Positions 41,479-49,313 of a DNA stretch of 64,000 nt are shown one piece after another. This stretch comes from TMP-24 sp041397305 (GTDB taxonomy: Bacteria > Pseudomonadota > Alphaproteobacteria > Rhodobacterales > Rhodobacteraceae), in contig JAWKWX010000003.1 in the NCBI GenBank assembly GCA_041397305.1, forward strand, positions 1 through 64,000, written 5' to 3'. The first letter of the stretch is position 1. Each line of letters opens with the position of its first letter. Made by a program: the position numbers and the translations under genes. The notes under the pieces are model-generated. The model worked only from the letters and a program-made list of their open reading frames with translations, was not told the origin of the DNA and did no database searches.

Positions 41479-42177
41479 ATGGTTTTCAGACGGCGCGACC
41501 GGCGCCCGTTCACGACGGTCCTGACCGAACTCGTCTACCCGCGTGGCGGCTGGTGGCGCGCGGTCCAGTATATGGGCCTCAGGCTGCGCCGCCTGCCCGA
41601 CCCGCCACATCGGATCGCACGTGGCGTCTTCGCCGGGGTCTTCATCTCGTTCACGCCGCTTTTCGGGCTGCATTTCTTCGGTGCGGGCATCATTGCCTGG
41701 GCGATCCGCGGCAACATCCTCGCCGCCCTCATCGCCACCTTCTTCGGCAATCCGGTCACGCTGCCCTTCATCGCCTACGGCGCGGTCGAGCTTGGCCACT
41801 GGATGCTGCGCGATCCCTCCGGCTTCGGCTTCGAGGAGATACTGCAAAGCTTCTCGGGCGTCTGGACCAGCCTCTACCACAATGCCCGCGCGCTCTTTAC
41901 GCCGGACATCGCCGACTGGGCCGGGCTCAGGCATTTCTTCGACGAGATCTTCCTGCCCTATCTGATCGGCGGGCTGATCCCCGGCGCGGTCGCGGGCATG
42001 ATCTGCTATTACGCAACCCTGCCCGGTGTCGCGGCCTATCAGAAGCTCCGTGACCGCCAGCGGCGCGAACGGATCGAACGCGCCATTGAAAAGCGCCAGA
42101 AAGCGGCTGACAAGGAACGGCGGCGGGCAGAGAAGGCCGCAGAGAAGGCGGCGGCGAAAGCGGAGGAAGACAGATGA
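41479..42177 (+). CDS. DUF2062 membrane protein with coiled-coil tail
   Basis: A 232-residue protein. DUF2062 core with GVFAGVFISFTPLFGLHF and FFGNPVTLPFIAYGAVELG, about three TM helices. The C-terminal 50 residues are a highly charged coiled coil (RRERIERAIEKRQKAADKER). The stop overlaps pdxJ by 4 bases (ATGA). Function unknown; the place between rsh and pdxJ is conserved in the family. Confidence 0.9.
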   Translation: MVFRRRDRRPFTTVLTELVYPRGGWWRAVQYMGLRLRRLPDPPHRIARGVFAGVFISFTPLFGLHFFGAGIIAWAIRGNILAALIATFFGNPVTLPFIAYGAVELGHWMLRDPSGFGFEEILQSFSGVWTSLYHNARALFTPDIADWAGLRHFFDEIFLPYLIGGLIPGAVAGMICYYATLPGVAAYQKLRDRQRRERIERAIEKRQKAADKERRRAEKAAEKAAAKAEEDR

Positions 42178-42920
42178 CCGGCGGCAGATTGCGCCTTGGC
42201 GTGAACATCGACCATGTGGCGACGGTCCGGAACGCCCGCGGCTCCGCCTATCCCGATCCGGTGCGCGCCGCGCTTATGGCCGAACAGGCAGGTGCCGATG
42301 GCATCACCGCGCATCTGCGCGAAGACCGCCGCCACATTCTCGATGCCGATATCGAGGCGCTGATGGCAGCACTGACCCGGCCCCTCAATTTCGAATGCGC
42401 CGCCACGGCAGAGATGCAGGCGATCGCGCTCCGCCACCGCCCCCACGCCGTCTGCCTCGTGCCGGAAAAACGCGAGGAGCGCACGACCGAAGGCGGGCTC
42501 GATGTCGCCTCCGACCAGAACCGGCTGGCCGATTTCATCGCGCCCCTGCGCGCGGCGGGCTGCCGGGTCTCGATGTTCATCGGCCATGATCCCCGCCAGA
42601 TCGAAGCCTCGGCCCGCATCGGCGCCGCCGTGGTGGAACTCCATACCGGCCACTATTGCGACCTTCATGCCGAAGGCCGCCGGGCCGAGCGCGACGCCGA
42701 ACTGGCCGCGCTTGTCGACGGCGCGCGCCTCGCCCACTCGCTCGGTCTCGAGGTGCATGCCGGCCATGGGCTGACCTTCGACACCGTCGCCCCCATCGCC
42801 GCGATCCCCGAAGTGCGTGAACTCAACATCGGCCATTTCCTGATCGCCGAGGCGATCTTCACCGGCCTTGGCCCCGCCATCACCGAAATGCGCCGCCTGA
42901 TGGACGAAGCGCGGGGCTGA
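42174..42920 (+). CDS. pdxJ: Pyridoxine 5'-phosphate synthase
   Basis: Final ring-closing step of vitamin B6 synthesis. The 248-residue TIM barrel has LGVNIDHVATVRNARG, DGITAHLREDRRHI, CLVPEKREERTTEGGLDV, ELHTGHYC and EVHAGHGLTFDTV, all diagnostic. Normally followed by acpS. Here a minus-strand gene is inserted between the two. Confidence 0.97.
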   Translation: MTGGRLRLGVNIDHVATVRNARGSAYPDPVRAALMAEQAGADGITAHLREDRRHILDADIEALMAALTRPLNFECAATAEMQAIALRHRPHAVCLVPEKREERTTEGGLDVASDQNRLADFIAPLRAAGCRVSMFIGHDPRQIEASARIGAAVVELHTGHYCDLHAEGRRAERDAELAALVDGARLAHSLGLEVHAGHGLTFDTVAPIAAIPEVRELNIGHFLIAEAIFTGLGPAITEMRRLMDEARG

Positions 42921-42962
42921 TTCACTTCAGGCAACCGAGGCTTTGCACCTAAGTGCAGCGAG

Positions 42963-42994
42963 GGGCAGCACCCGACCGCGGGCGGGCGCTGCCC
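42963..42994 (+). terminator. Hairpin after pdxJ
   Basis: GGGCAGC (42963-42969) pairs with GCTGCCC (42988-42994), followed by TTGCCCG. A smaller GCAC-CTAA-GTGC hairpin precedes it. It probably ends the pdxJ transcript. The rest of 42921-43199 holds a second GC-rich inverted stretch near 43070-43110 and no gene. Confidence 0.45.
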
Positions 42995-43199
42995 TTGCCC
43001 GAGGTCCTCGCTTTATCCCAACGCCGCTCCTGCGGCCAAGCCGCGCACAGGTTGCGACGAAACACCAGCCCTCCGGGGCGGTCGGCGCTGCCCCGGGGGG
43101 GCGTGCCGTGCCTGTTTACCCTGGTCGAAACACGCTTTCAAACCGGGCATGCGCATCGCGAAACATCGCTGCCACCCTTGGTCCTCCCGAACAACCGGA

Positions 43200-43748
43200 T
43201 CACGCCGGAACATATGTCAGCTTGACCGCGTTTTCGCCGACGCGTTCGCTGCCCGTCAGGCGCAAAGCCGGTGTCACGCCTGCGAAGAATGGATCGCCAC
43301 TGCCTAGGACGACCGGCTGAAGGATGATCTGGTATTCGTCGACAAGGCCAAGCTTCGTCAGGCTCGCCGCAAGGTCTGGCCCGCCGACCGCAATCGTGCC
43401 GTCCCGTTGCTGCTTCAGTCGCCGGACCTCCGCCTCGACATCCTCGCCGATCAGGGTTGCATTGGGTCCGACCGACGCCAGCGACCGCGACACAACCCAT
43501 TTTGGCATCCGCCTCCACGCCTCGGCGAACCGTTGCAAGGCCTCGCGCTGTGCGGGATCGGCCTCTTCCCAATCATCGCCATCCCAATAGTGCATCGCCT
43601 CATAAAGACGGCGACCATAGATGCTGCCCGACAGGCCGCGCGTATGTTCGATGTAGAAGTTGAACAACAGGGGCCCAGGCGGCGCAAACCTTTCATGGTT
43701 GATGAAGCCATCCAGCGAGGCGTTCATCAGGAAGACCAGTTTGCTCAT
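43200..43748 (-). CDS. Dihydrofolate reductase-family (RibD C-terminal-like) protein
   Basis: A 182-residue protein of the RibD-C/DHFR-like superfamily: KLVFLMNASLDGFIN, SIYGRRLYEAMHYWDG, KWVVSRSLASVG, IAVGGPDLAASL and DEYQIILQPVVLGSG. These presumed NADPH reductases have no fixed substrate. It runs opposite to its neighbours, between pdxJ and acpS, and seems to be an insertion in an otherwise conserved operon. Confidence 0.9.
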   Translation of the reverse strand: MSKLVFLMNASLDGFINHERFAPPGPLLFNFYIEHTRGLSGSIYGRRLYEAMHYWDGDDWEEADPAQREALQRFAEAWRRMPKWVVSRSLASVGPNATLIGEDVEAEVRRLKQQRDGTIAVGGPDLAASLTKLGLVDEYQIILQPVVLGSGDPFFAGVTPALRLTGSERVGENAVKLTYVPA

Positions 43749-43992
43749 TCTGCATCCGCAATTGTCGTCGGCGCTCCGATCTTCGCACGTCGCATCGCGT
43801 CAAAACAATAGCTTCCGCGACAAAGTTCCGGACTGAAGATCGTGCGCTGCGCAAGCGCGGGTCAGTCCCACCGGTCGAGACATTCCCATGCACCCGATCG
43901 TCCACAATCTCTGGTCAAATGTCGGGACGGATGCCATACGCTTGCGGGACGGAAGACCGACGCGAACCAGACGGCAGATTTCGGCGGAAAAC

Positions 43993-44415
43993 ATGATCCT
44001 CGGTATCGGAACCGACCTTGCCAATATCGAGCGGATCGAGGCGACGCTCACCCGCTTTGGTGAACGGTTCCTTGACCGCGTGTTCACGGAACGCGAACAA
44101 TCGAAAGCCAAAAGCCGCCCCCGCGCCGTCGCCGCGACCTATGCCAAACGCTGGGCCGCGAAGGAGGCCTGCTCCAAGGCGCTCGGCACCGGCCTCCGGA
44201 TGGGGATCAGCTGGAAGGACATGGCGGTCTCGAACCTGCGCTCCGGCCAGCCGGTGATGCATCTGACCGGCTGGGCCGCCGAACGGCTCGCGGCCTTGAC
44301 GCCGCCCGGTCATGAGGCCATCGTTCATGTCACGCTGACCGACGACCATCCCTGGGCGCAGGCCTTCGTGGTGATCGAGGCCCGGCCGCTGCCGCCAAAG
44401 GGCCAGTTTGCTTGA
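43993..44415 (+). CDS. acpS: Holo-[acyl-carrier-protein] synthase
   Basis: Attaches 4'-phosphopantetheine to acyl carrier protein. The 140-residue protein begins MILGIGTDLANIERIE (Mg2+ Asp), has RFLDRVFTEREQ and AKRWAAKEACSKALGTG (second metal Glu). A GGCGGAAAA site precedes the ATG. It starts the acpS-lepB-rnc-era-DUF1491-recO run. Confidence 0.96.
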   Translation: MILGIGTDLANIERIEATLTRFGERFLDRVFTEREQSKAKSRPRAVAATYAKRWAAKEACSKALGTGLRMGISWKDMAVSNLRSGQPVMHLTGWAAERLAALTPPGHEAIVHVTLTDDHPWAQAFVVIEARPLPPKGQFA

Positions 44416-44469
44416 CTCTTTCCCCTACCGCGCTCATGTAGCCCCGGAACCGGCAGCACAGGACCGATC

Positions 44470-45249
44470 ATGTCGACGAAGGCCAAGGAAGGGATCACCG
44501 AGACGATCCGCACGGTGATCTGGGCGCTGGTGATCGCGGGCGTGTTCCGGACGCTCTTCTACCAGCCGTTCTGGATCCCCTCGGGCTCGATGAAGGACAC
44601 GCTGCTCATTGGCGATTTCCTCTTCGTCAACAAGATGGCCTACGGCTATTCGCGCTATTCCTGTCCCTTCGCGCTCTGCCCGATTTCGGGCCGCATCCTC
44701 GCGGGCGAACCCGAACGCGGCGACGTGGTGGTTTTCCGTCACCCCACCACCGGCGCCGATTTCATCAAGCGTCTGATCGGCCTTCCGGGCGACAAGATCC
44801 AGGTGAAGGGCGGGATTGTCTATATCAACGGCGAGGCCGCGCCGCAGGAACCCGCGGGCACGTTCGACGAGGTCTATGACCGCCAGGGGTCGCAGGGCAA
44901 CCTGCCACGATGCTCCAACGAAATTGTGGGCTTTGGCGGGCTCTGCCAGAAGGAACGCTTCATCGAGACGCTGCCGAACGGCGTGAAGCACGATGTACTG
45001 AACATCGGCATGGGTCCCGCGGACAACACCGCCGTCTTCACCGTGCCGCCCGGACATTATTTCTTCATGGGCGACAATCGCGACAATTCTCAGGACAGCC
45101 GCTTCCCGACCGCCGCGGGCGGCGTGGGCATGCTGCCCGCCGAATATCTGATCGGCCGCGCCGACCGGATCATCTTCTCCTCCGCCGGCCGCTCGCTCTT
45201 CTTCTTCTGGACCTGGCGCCCCGACCGTTTCTTCAAGGCGGTGGAGTGA
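44470..45249 (+). CDS. lepB: Signal peptidase I
   Basis: Membrane protease that removes Sec signal peptides. The 259-residue protein has one N-terminal TM helix (~14-32), catalytic S40 in IPSGSMKDTLL, catalytic Lys in DFIKRLIGLPGDKI, and the box E signature MGDNRDNSQDSR. Its TGA overlaps the GTG start of rnc. Confidence 0.97.
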   Translation: MSTKAKEGITETIRTVIWALVIAGVFRTLFYQPFWIPSGSMKDTLLIGDFLFVNKMAYGYSRYSCPFALCPISGRILAGEPERGDVVVFRHPTTGADFIKRLIGLPGDKIQVKGGIVYINGEAAPQEPAGTFDEVYDRQGSQGNLPRCSNEIVGFGGLCQKERFIETLPNGVKHDVLNIGMGPADNTAVFTVPPGHYFFMGDNRDNSQDSRFPTAAGGVGMLPAEYLIGRADRIIFSSAGRSLFFFWTWRPDRFFKAVE

Positions 45250-45935
45250 AGCTGGGCGGCGACCTTCAGGCCTTTTCGGCCCGGATCGGCCATTCCTTCG
45301 CCCGGCCGGATCTTCTGGCGCGGGCGCTGACGCATGCGTCCATCGCCACGCCCACCCGGCCCGACAACCAGCGGCTGGAGTTCCTTGGGGATCGGGTTCT
45401 TGGCCTTGTGATGGCCGAAGCCCTGCTTGCCGCCGACAAGACCGCCAGCGAAGGCCTGCTCGCGCCGCGCTACAACGCCCTTGTCCGCAAGGAAATGTGC
45501 GCCGAGGTGGCGCGCGAGATCGACCTCGGGTCGGTCCTGAAACTCGGCCGGTCCGAGATGATGTCGGGGGGCCGCCGCAAGGAGGCCCTGCTCGGCGACG
45601 CGATGGAGGCGGTGATTGCCGCGGTCCATCTCGACGCCGGTTTCGAAGCCGCGCGGGCGATGATCCTCAGGCTCTGGGGCGCGCGGATCGCCGGTGTCGA
45701 GGCCGATGCGCGCGATCCCAAGACGAGCCTCCAGGAATGGGCGCAGGCGCGCGGCCTGCCCCCGCCCAGCTATGCCGAGATCGGCCGCGTGGGCCCCGAC
45801 CATCAGCCGCTCTTCACCGTCGAGGTGAAGCTCGCAACCGGCGAGGCGGAACGGGCGCAGGCCGGCGCCAAACGCCAGGCCGAACAGGCCGCAGCCCGCG
45901 CCCTTTTGGCGCGGATGGAGAAACAGAATGACTGA
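45246..45935 (+). CDS. rnc: Ribonuclease III
   Basis: Double-stranded RNA endonuclease for rRNA and mRNA processing. The 229-residue protein has signature NQRLEFLGDRVLGLVMAE, the second metal site ALLGDAMEAVIAAV, and a C-terminal dsRNA-binding domain (DPKTSLQEWAQARGLPPPSY...). GTG 45246 overlaps the lepB stop, so translation is coupled. It overlaps era by 8 bases. Confidence 0.96.
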   Translation: MKLGGDLQAFSARIGHSFARPDLLARALTHASIATPTRPDNQRLEFLGDRVLGLVMAEALLAADKTASEGLLAPRYNALVRKEMCAEVAREIDLGSVLKLGRSEMMSGGRRKEALLGDAMEAVIAAVHLDAGFEAARAMILRLWGARIAGVEADARDPKTSLQEWAQARGLPPPSYAEIGRVGPDHQPLFTVEVKLATGEAERAQAGAKRQAEQAAARALLARMEKQND

Positions 45936-46839
45936 TGATCCCACCCGCGCGGGCTTCGTCGCCCTCATCGGCGAGCCGAACGCCGGAAAATCGACGCTTC
46001 TGAACCGCATGGTTGGCGCCAAGGTCTCGATCGTCACCCACAAGGTGCAGACGACACGCGCCCGCATCCGCGGCATCGCGATGGCTGGGCGGGCGCAGAT
46101 CGTCTTCGTCGATACGCCCGGCCTCTTCCGTCCCCGCCGCCGCCTGGATCGCGCCATGGTCGCCGCCGCCTGGGGCGGGGCCGCGGATGCCGATATCACC
46201 GTCCTTCTGATCGAGGCGCACCGCGGACTGACCGACGGCGTGCAGGCGATCCTCGGCGCGCTGAAGGACCGCGGCAGCCCGCGCGTGGCGCTGGCGATCA
46301 ACAAGATCGACCGGGTGAAGGCAGAGGAACTGCTGGCACTGTCGCAGAAACTGAACGAGGCCTATCCGTTCGAACGCACCTTCATGATCTCGGCCGAAAA
46401 GGGATATGGCTGCGAGGATCTGAAGGATTGGCTTGCGGGCGAACTGCCCGCGGGCCCGTGGCTTTACCCCGAGGATCAGATCGCCGACCTGCCGCTCAGG
46501 ATGATCGCGGCCGAGGTCACGCGCGAAAAGCTGACGCTGCGCCTGCACGAGGAACTGCCCTATCAGCTGACCGTCGAGACCGAACGCTGGGAAGAGCGCA
46601 AGGATGGTTCGGCCCGGATCGACCAGATCATCTATGTCGCCCGTGACGGCCACAAGGGGATCATCCTCGGCAAGGGCGGCGAGACGCTGAAGGCCATCGG
46701 CTCCCTGGCCCGCGCCGACCTGATGGAATTCCTCGAACGGCCCGTGCATCTCTTCCTGCAAGTGAAGGTCCGGCCGAACTGGCTTGAGGAGAAGGAACGC
46801 TATTCCGAGATGGGCCTCGATTGGAAAGATGGCGACTGA
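45928..46839 (+). CDS. era: GTPase Era
   Basis: 16S rRNA-binding GTPase for 30S assembly. The 303-residue protein has G1 GEPNAGKST, switch QTTRARIRGI, G3 DTPG, G4 NKID and G5 SAEKG, then a KH domain (RIDQIIYVARDGHKGIILGKGGETLKAIG, GxxG present). Start overlaps rnc by 8 bases; DUF1491 overlaps its 3' end by 11. Confidence 0.97.
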   Translation: MTDDPTRAGFVALIGEPNAGKSTLLNRMVGAKVSIVTHKVQTTRARIRGIAMAGRAQIVFVDTPGLFRPRRRLDRAMVAAAWGGAADADITVLLIEAHRGLTDGVQAILGALKDRGSPRVALAINKIDRVKAEELLALSQKLNEAYPFERTFMISAEKGYGCEDLKDWLAGELPAGPWLYPEDQIADLPLRMIAAEVTREKLTLRLHEELPYQLTVETERWEERKDGSARIDQIIYVARDGHKGIILGKGGETLKAIGSLARADLMEFLERPVHLFLQVKVRPNWLEEKERYSEMGLDWKDGD

Positions 46840-47170
46840 TCCGCGCCTGACCGCCGACTTCTGGGTGCGCGCCTACCTGCGCCGCCTCGAACTTGCGGCC
46901 ATCCCCGCCTATGTCACCAGGAAGGGCGACCCGACCGCTGGCGCCGTTCTTGTAAAGCTCGCCACGCTTGATGGTCGGGCCCGCGCCTTCCAGCGCTCCT
47001 TCGACCTGATGAGCGGCAGCCGCACCTGGGTCACGCTCGCCGACGGGCCGGAGGCGGAGGTCGACGCCACGCTCGCCCGCCAGCGCCGCAACGACCCCGA
47101 TCTCTGGATCATCGAGGTCGAAAGCCGCGACGGCACCACACTTCTCGATCAGGATGGACTTTCTGCCTGA
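46829..47170 (+). CDS. DUF1491 family protein
   Basis: A 113-residue alphaproteobacterial protein: RLTADFWVRAYLRRLELAAIPAYV, GAVLVKLATLDG and RNDPDLWIIEVESRDG. DUF1491 typically sits beside era/recO, as here. No function is assigned. ATG 46829 lies inside the era 3' end. Confidence 0.9.
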   Translation: MATDPRLTADFWVRAYLRRLELAAIPAYVTRKGDPTAGAVLVKLATLDGRARAFQRSFDLMSGSRTWVTLADGPEAEVDATLARQRRNDPDLWIIEVESRDGTTLLDQDGLSA

Positions 47171-47190
47171 TCCTCTTTCATCTTGGCCCA

Positions 47191-47250
47191 AGTACCTCGG
47201 GGGTCCGGGGGCAGCGCCCCCGGAGCGCCCCCGGGGCGCTCCCGCCCTCA
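47191..47250. repeat. GC-rich palindromic intergenic repeat (copy 1)
   Basis: The motif TACCTCGGGGGTCCGGGGGC continues into a mirrored AGCGCCCCCGG and a second GC palindrome. A diverged relative lies at 51913-51952 and shorter cores at 5154-5167 and near 43070-43110. Such elements are common near gene ends in Rhodobacteraceae. It may also act as a terminator-like hairpin before recO. Confidence 0.6.
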
Positions 47251-47265
47251 GCCCGGGAAGGACCC

Positions 47266-47991
47266 ATGGACTGGCGCGACGAAGGATTGCTGTTGACGGT
47301 CAGGCCGCACGGTGAAAGCGCGGCGATCATCGAGGCGTTCACGCCGTCGAGGGGGCGGCATGCGGGCGTGGTCCGGGGCGGCGCCTCGCGGCGGCTCGCG
47401 CCGGTCCTGCAGCCGGGCAGCCAGCTGGCGCTCGCCTGGTCGGCGCGCCTCGAGGATCATCTGGGCCACTTTGTCGCCGAGCCGCTCCTGTCGCGCAGCT
47501 TTCTCTGGCAGGACCGGCTCGCCCTCGCCGGGCTGTCGGCCACGCTCGCGCTTCTGGCCTTCGCGCTGCCCGAACGCGACCCCCATCCCGCGCTCTATGC
47601 CGCAACCCAGGCGCTTCTGGCCGCGATGGCCGACGGTGAAGACTGGCCGACCGACTACCTGCACTGGGAGCTTCTCCTCCTCGAAGAACTCGGTTTCGGC
47701 CTCGACCTTTCGGCCTGCGCCGTGACCGGGGACAGCGCGGATCTGGCCTATGTCAGCCCCAGAAGCGGGCGCGCGGTTTCCCGGCGGGGCGCGGGGGACT
47801 GGGCGGCACGGCTCCTGCCGCTCCCCCCCTGTCTTCTGGGCGCCCCCCCCGGGGACGGGGCCGAACTGGCAAGCGCCCTCGAAACGACCGGCTTCTTCCT
47901 CGAAGACCGGCTCGCGCGCGAGCTGGGATCGGCGCCGATCCCCGAGGCGCGGCGGCGGTTCGTCGATCTTCTGCGGCGCTGGGCAAAATAG
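47266..47991 (+). CDS. recO: DNA repair protein RecO
   Basis: RecFOR-pathway mediator that loads RecA on SSB-coated DNA. The 241-residue protein has the N-terminal OB fold (DEGLLLTVRPHGESAAIIEAF, GRHAGVVRGG) and the helical C-terminal domain (LELLLLEELGFGLDLSACAVTG). The C-terminal zinc-finger Cys set is incomplete, as in many alphaproteobacterial RecO. A GGAAGGA site precedes the ATG. Confidence 0.95.
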   Translation: MDWRDEGLLLTVRPHGESAAIIEAFTPSRGRHAGVVRGGASRRLAPVLQPGSQLALAWSARLEDHLGHFVAEPLLSRSFLWQDRLALAGLSATLALLAFALPERDPHPALYAATQALLAAMADGEDWPTDYLHWELLLLEELGFGLDLSACAVTGDSADLAYVSPRSGRAVSRRGAGDWAARLLPLPPCLLGAPPGDGAELASALETTGFFLEDRLARELGSAPIPEARRRFVDLLRRWAK

Positions 47992-48070
47992 CGACAGATC
48001 AAGTCGCGGGCAGGCCATTCCTGTCGCGCCCGGCACAGACCCGGCCCCGCGCACCGACCATCACTGGCAC

Positions 48071-49303
48071 ATGGCCCTGCGATACGTCCCGCTCGAGCTG
48101 AAGCATCCGCCGAAGCCGAAAATTCAGCATTTCGCCCTGCTCGCCGGTCTCGAGGCCGCAGTTCGCGGCACGCTCATCTCCGTCATGCCACTTGCGGTGC
48201 GCGAGGCAATGGGCGGCACCGTGGGCGCCTCGCGGATCTATTTCTTCGCCGGGATCATTTCCCTTTGCTGGGGGCTTATGGTGCCGTGGTTCACCCGCCA
48301 TCTGCCGCGTCGCTGGATGTATACGGCGGGCGCGTGCCTCTATCTCGTCGGCATGGCGCTGGCGCTTGCGGATACATCCGTGACCGTGCCGATGGCACTT
48401 CTCGTCAATGCGATGGCGACCGCCACCACCTTCGTCTGTTTCAACGCCTATGTGCTTGATTACGTCCACCGGGCCGAGCTTGGCCGCGGCCAATCGTTGC
48501 AGATGGTCTATGCGGCGACGCCCTGGGCGGTCGGGCCGATCCTGGGCGTCTGGTTATACGGCTACTCGCGCTCTTTGCCCTTCCTGTTGGCGGGCGCCTT
48601 CGCGCTGGCGCTCCTCACCGCCTTCTGGATCCTCAGGCTCGGCAATGGCAAACAGATCGCCCGCGCCAAGGGCCCCGCGGTCAACCCGCTCGCCTATCTC
48701 GGCCGCTTCTTCGCCCAGCCACGGTTGATCGCGGGCTGGCTCTTTGCGGTGATCCGGTCCTGCGGCTGGTGGGTCTATGTGGTCTATCTGCCCTACTTCT
48801 GTATAGAATCGGGCCTCGGCGACAAGGTCGGCGGCATTGCCCTTTCGATCTCGAATGCGCTTCTGTTCATCTCGCCCCTGATGTTGAAGCTTGCCCGCCG
48901 CGCCTCGGTGCGCCTGTCGGTCCGTGCGGCTTTCGGCATTTGCGGCGGGCTTTTCCTCGCGGCGTCTCTCGTCTCGCCCCTGCCCTGGCTTACCGTTGCG
49001 GCCTGCATGGCGGCTTCGATCTTCCTCGTGATGCTCGATGTCGTCGGCGGCCTGCCGTTCCTGATGTCGGTCAAGCCCTCGGAACGCACCGAAATGTCGG
49101 CGGTCTATTCAAGCTTCCGCGATGTCTCGTCGATCCTCACGCCGGGCGCGGCCTGGGCGGTGCTCGCGGTCGCGCCCACCGCCGCCATCTTCGCCGCCTG
49201 CGGCGCCGCCATGGGTGCCGCGCATCTGATCGCCGGGCAGCTGCATCCCAGGCTCGGGATCCAGCGCCCCTCGCGCGGCCGGTCAGTCCCGGCCGGGGGC
49301 TAG
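48071..49303 (+). CDS. MFS transporter
   Basis: A 410-residue membrane protein with about 12 TM helices. The N-terminus is KHPPKPKIQHFALLAGLEAAVRG... (cytosolic, then TM1). VYAATPWAVGPILGVWLYGYS and VKPSERTEMSAVYSSFRDVS are conserved-looking internal segments. Substrate unknown. The ATG at 48071 begins the hydrophilic N-terminus; an upstream open stretch reads through the recO tail in another frame and is not used. It converges with mcd. Confidence 0.85.
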   Translation: MALRYVPLELKHPPKPKIQHFALLAGLEAAVRGTLISVMPLAVREAMGGTVGASRIYFFAGIISLCWGLMVPWFTRHLPRRWMYTAGACLYLVGMALALADTSVTVPMALLVNAMATATTFVCFNAYVLDYVHRAELGRGQSLQMVYAATPWAVGPILGVWLYGYSRSLPFLLAGAFALALLTAFWILRLGNGKQIARAKGPAVNPLAYLGRFFAQPRLIAGWLFAVIRSCGWWVYVVYLPYFCIESGLGDKVGGIALSISNALLFISPLMLKLARRASVRLSVRAAFGICGGLFLAASLVSPLPWLTVAACMAASIFLVMLDVVGGLPFLMSVKPSERTEMSAVYSSFRDVSSILTPGAAWAVLAVAPTAAIFAACGAAMGAAHLIAGQLHPRLGIQRPSRGRSVPAGG

Positions 49304-49313
49304 GCGTCCGGTC

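Noticed and set aside
38950..41934. 994-codon minus-strand frame opposite rpoZ and rsh
   Set aside because: Shadow of GC-rich codon bias; composition is His/Asp/Arg-rich with no motif, and the plus strand carries conserved rpoZ and rsh.
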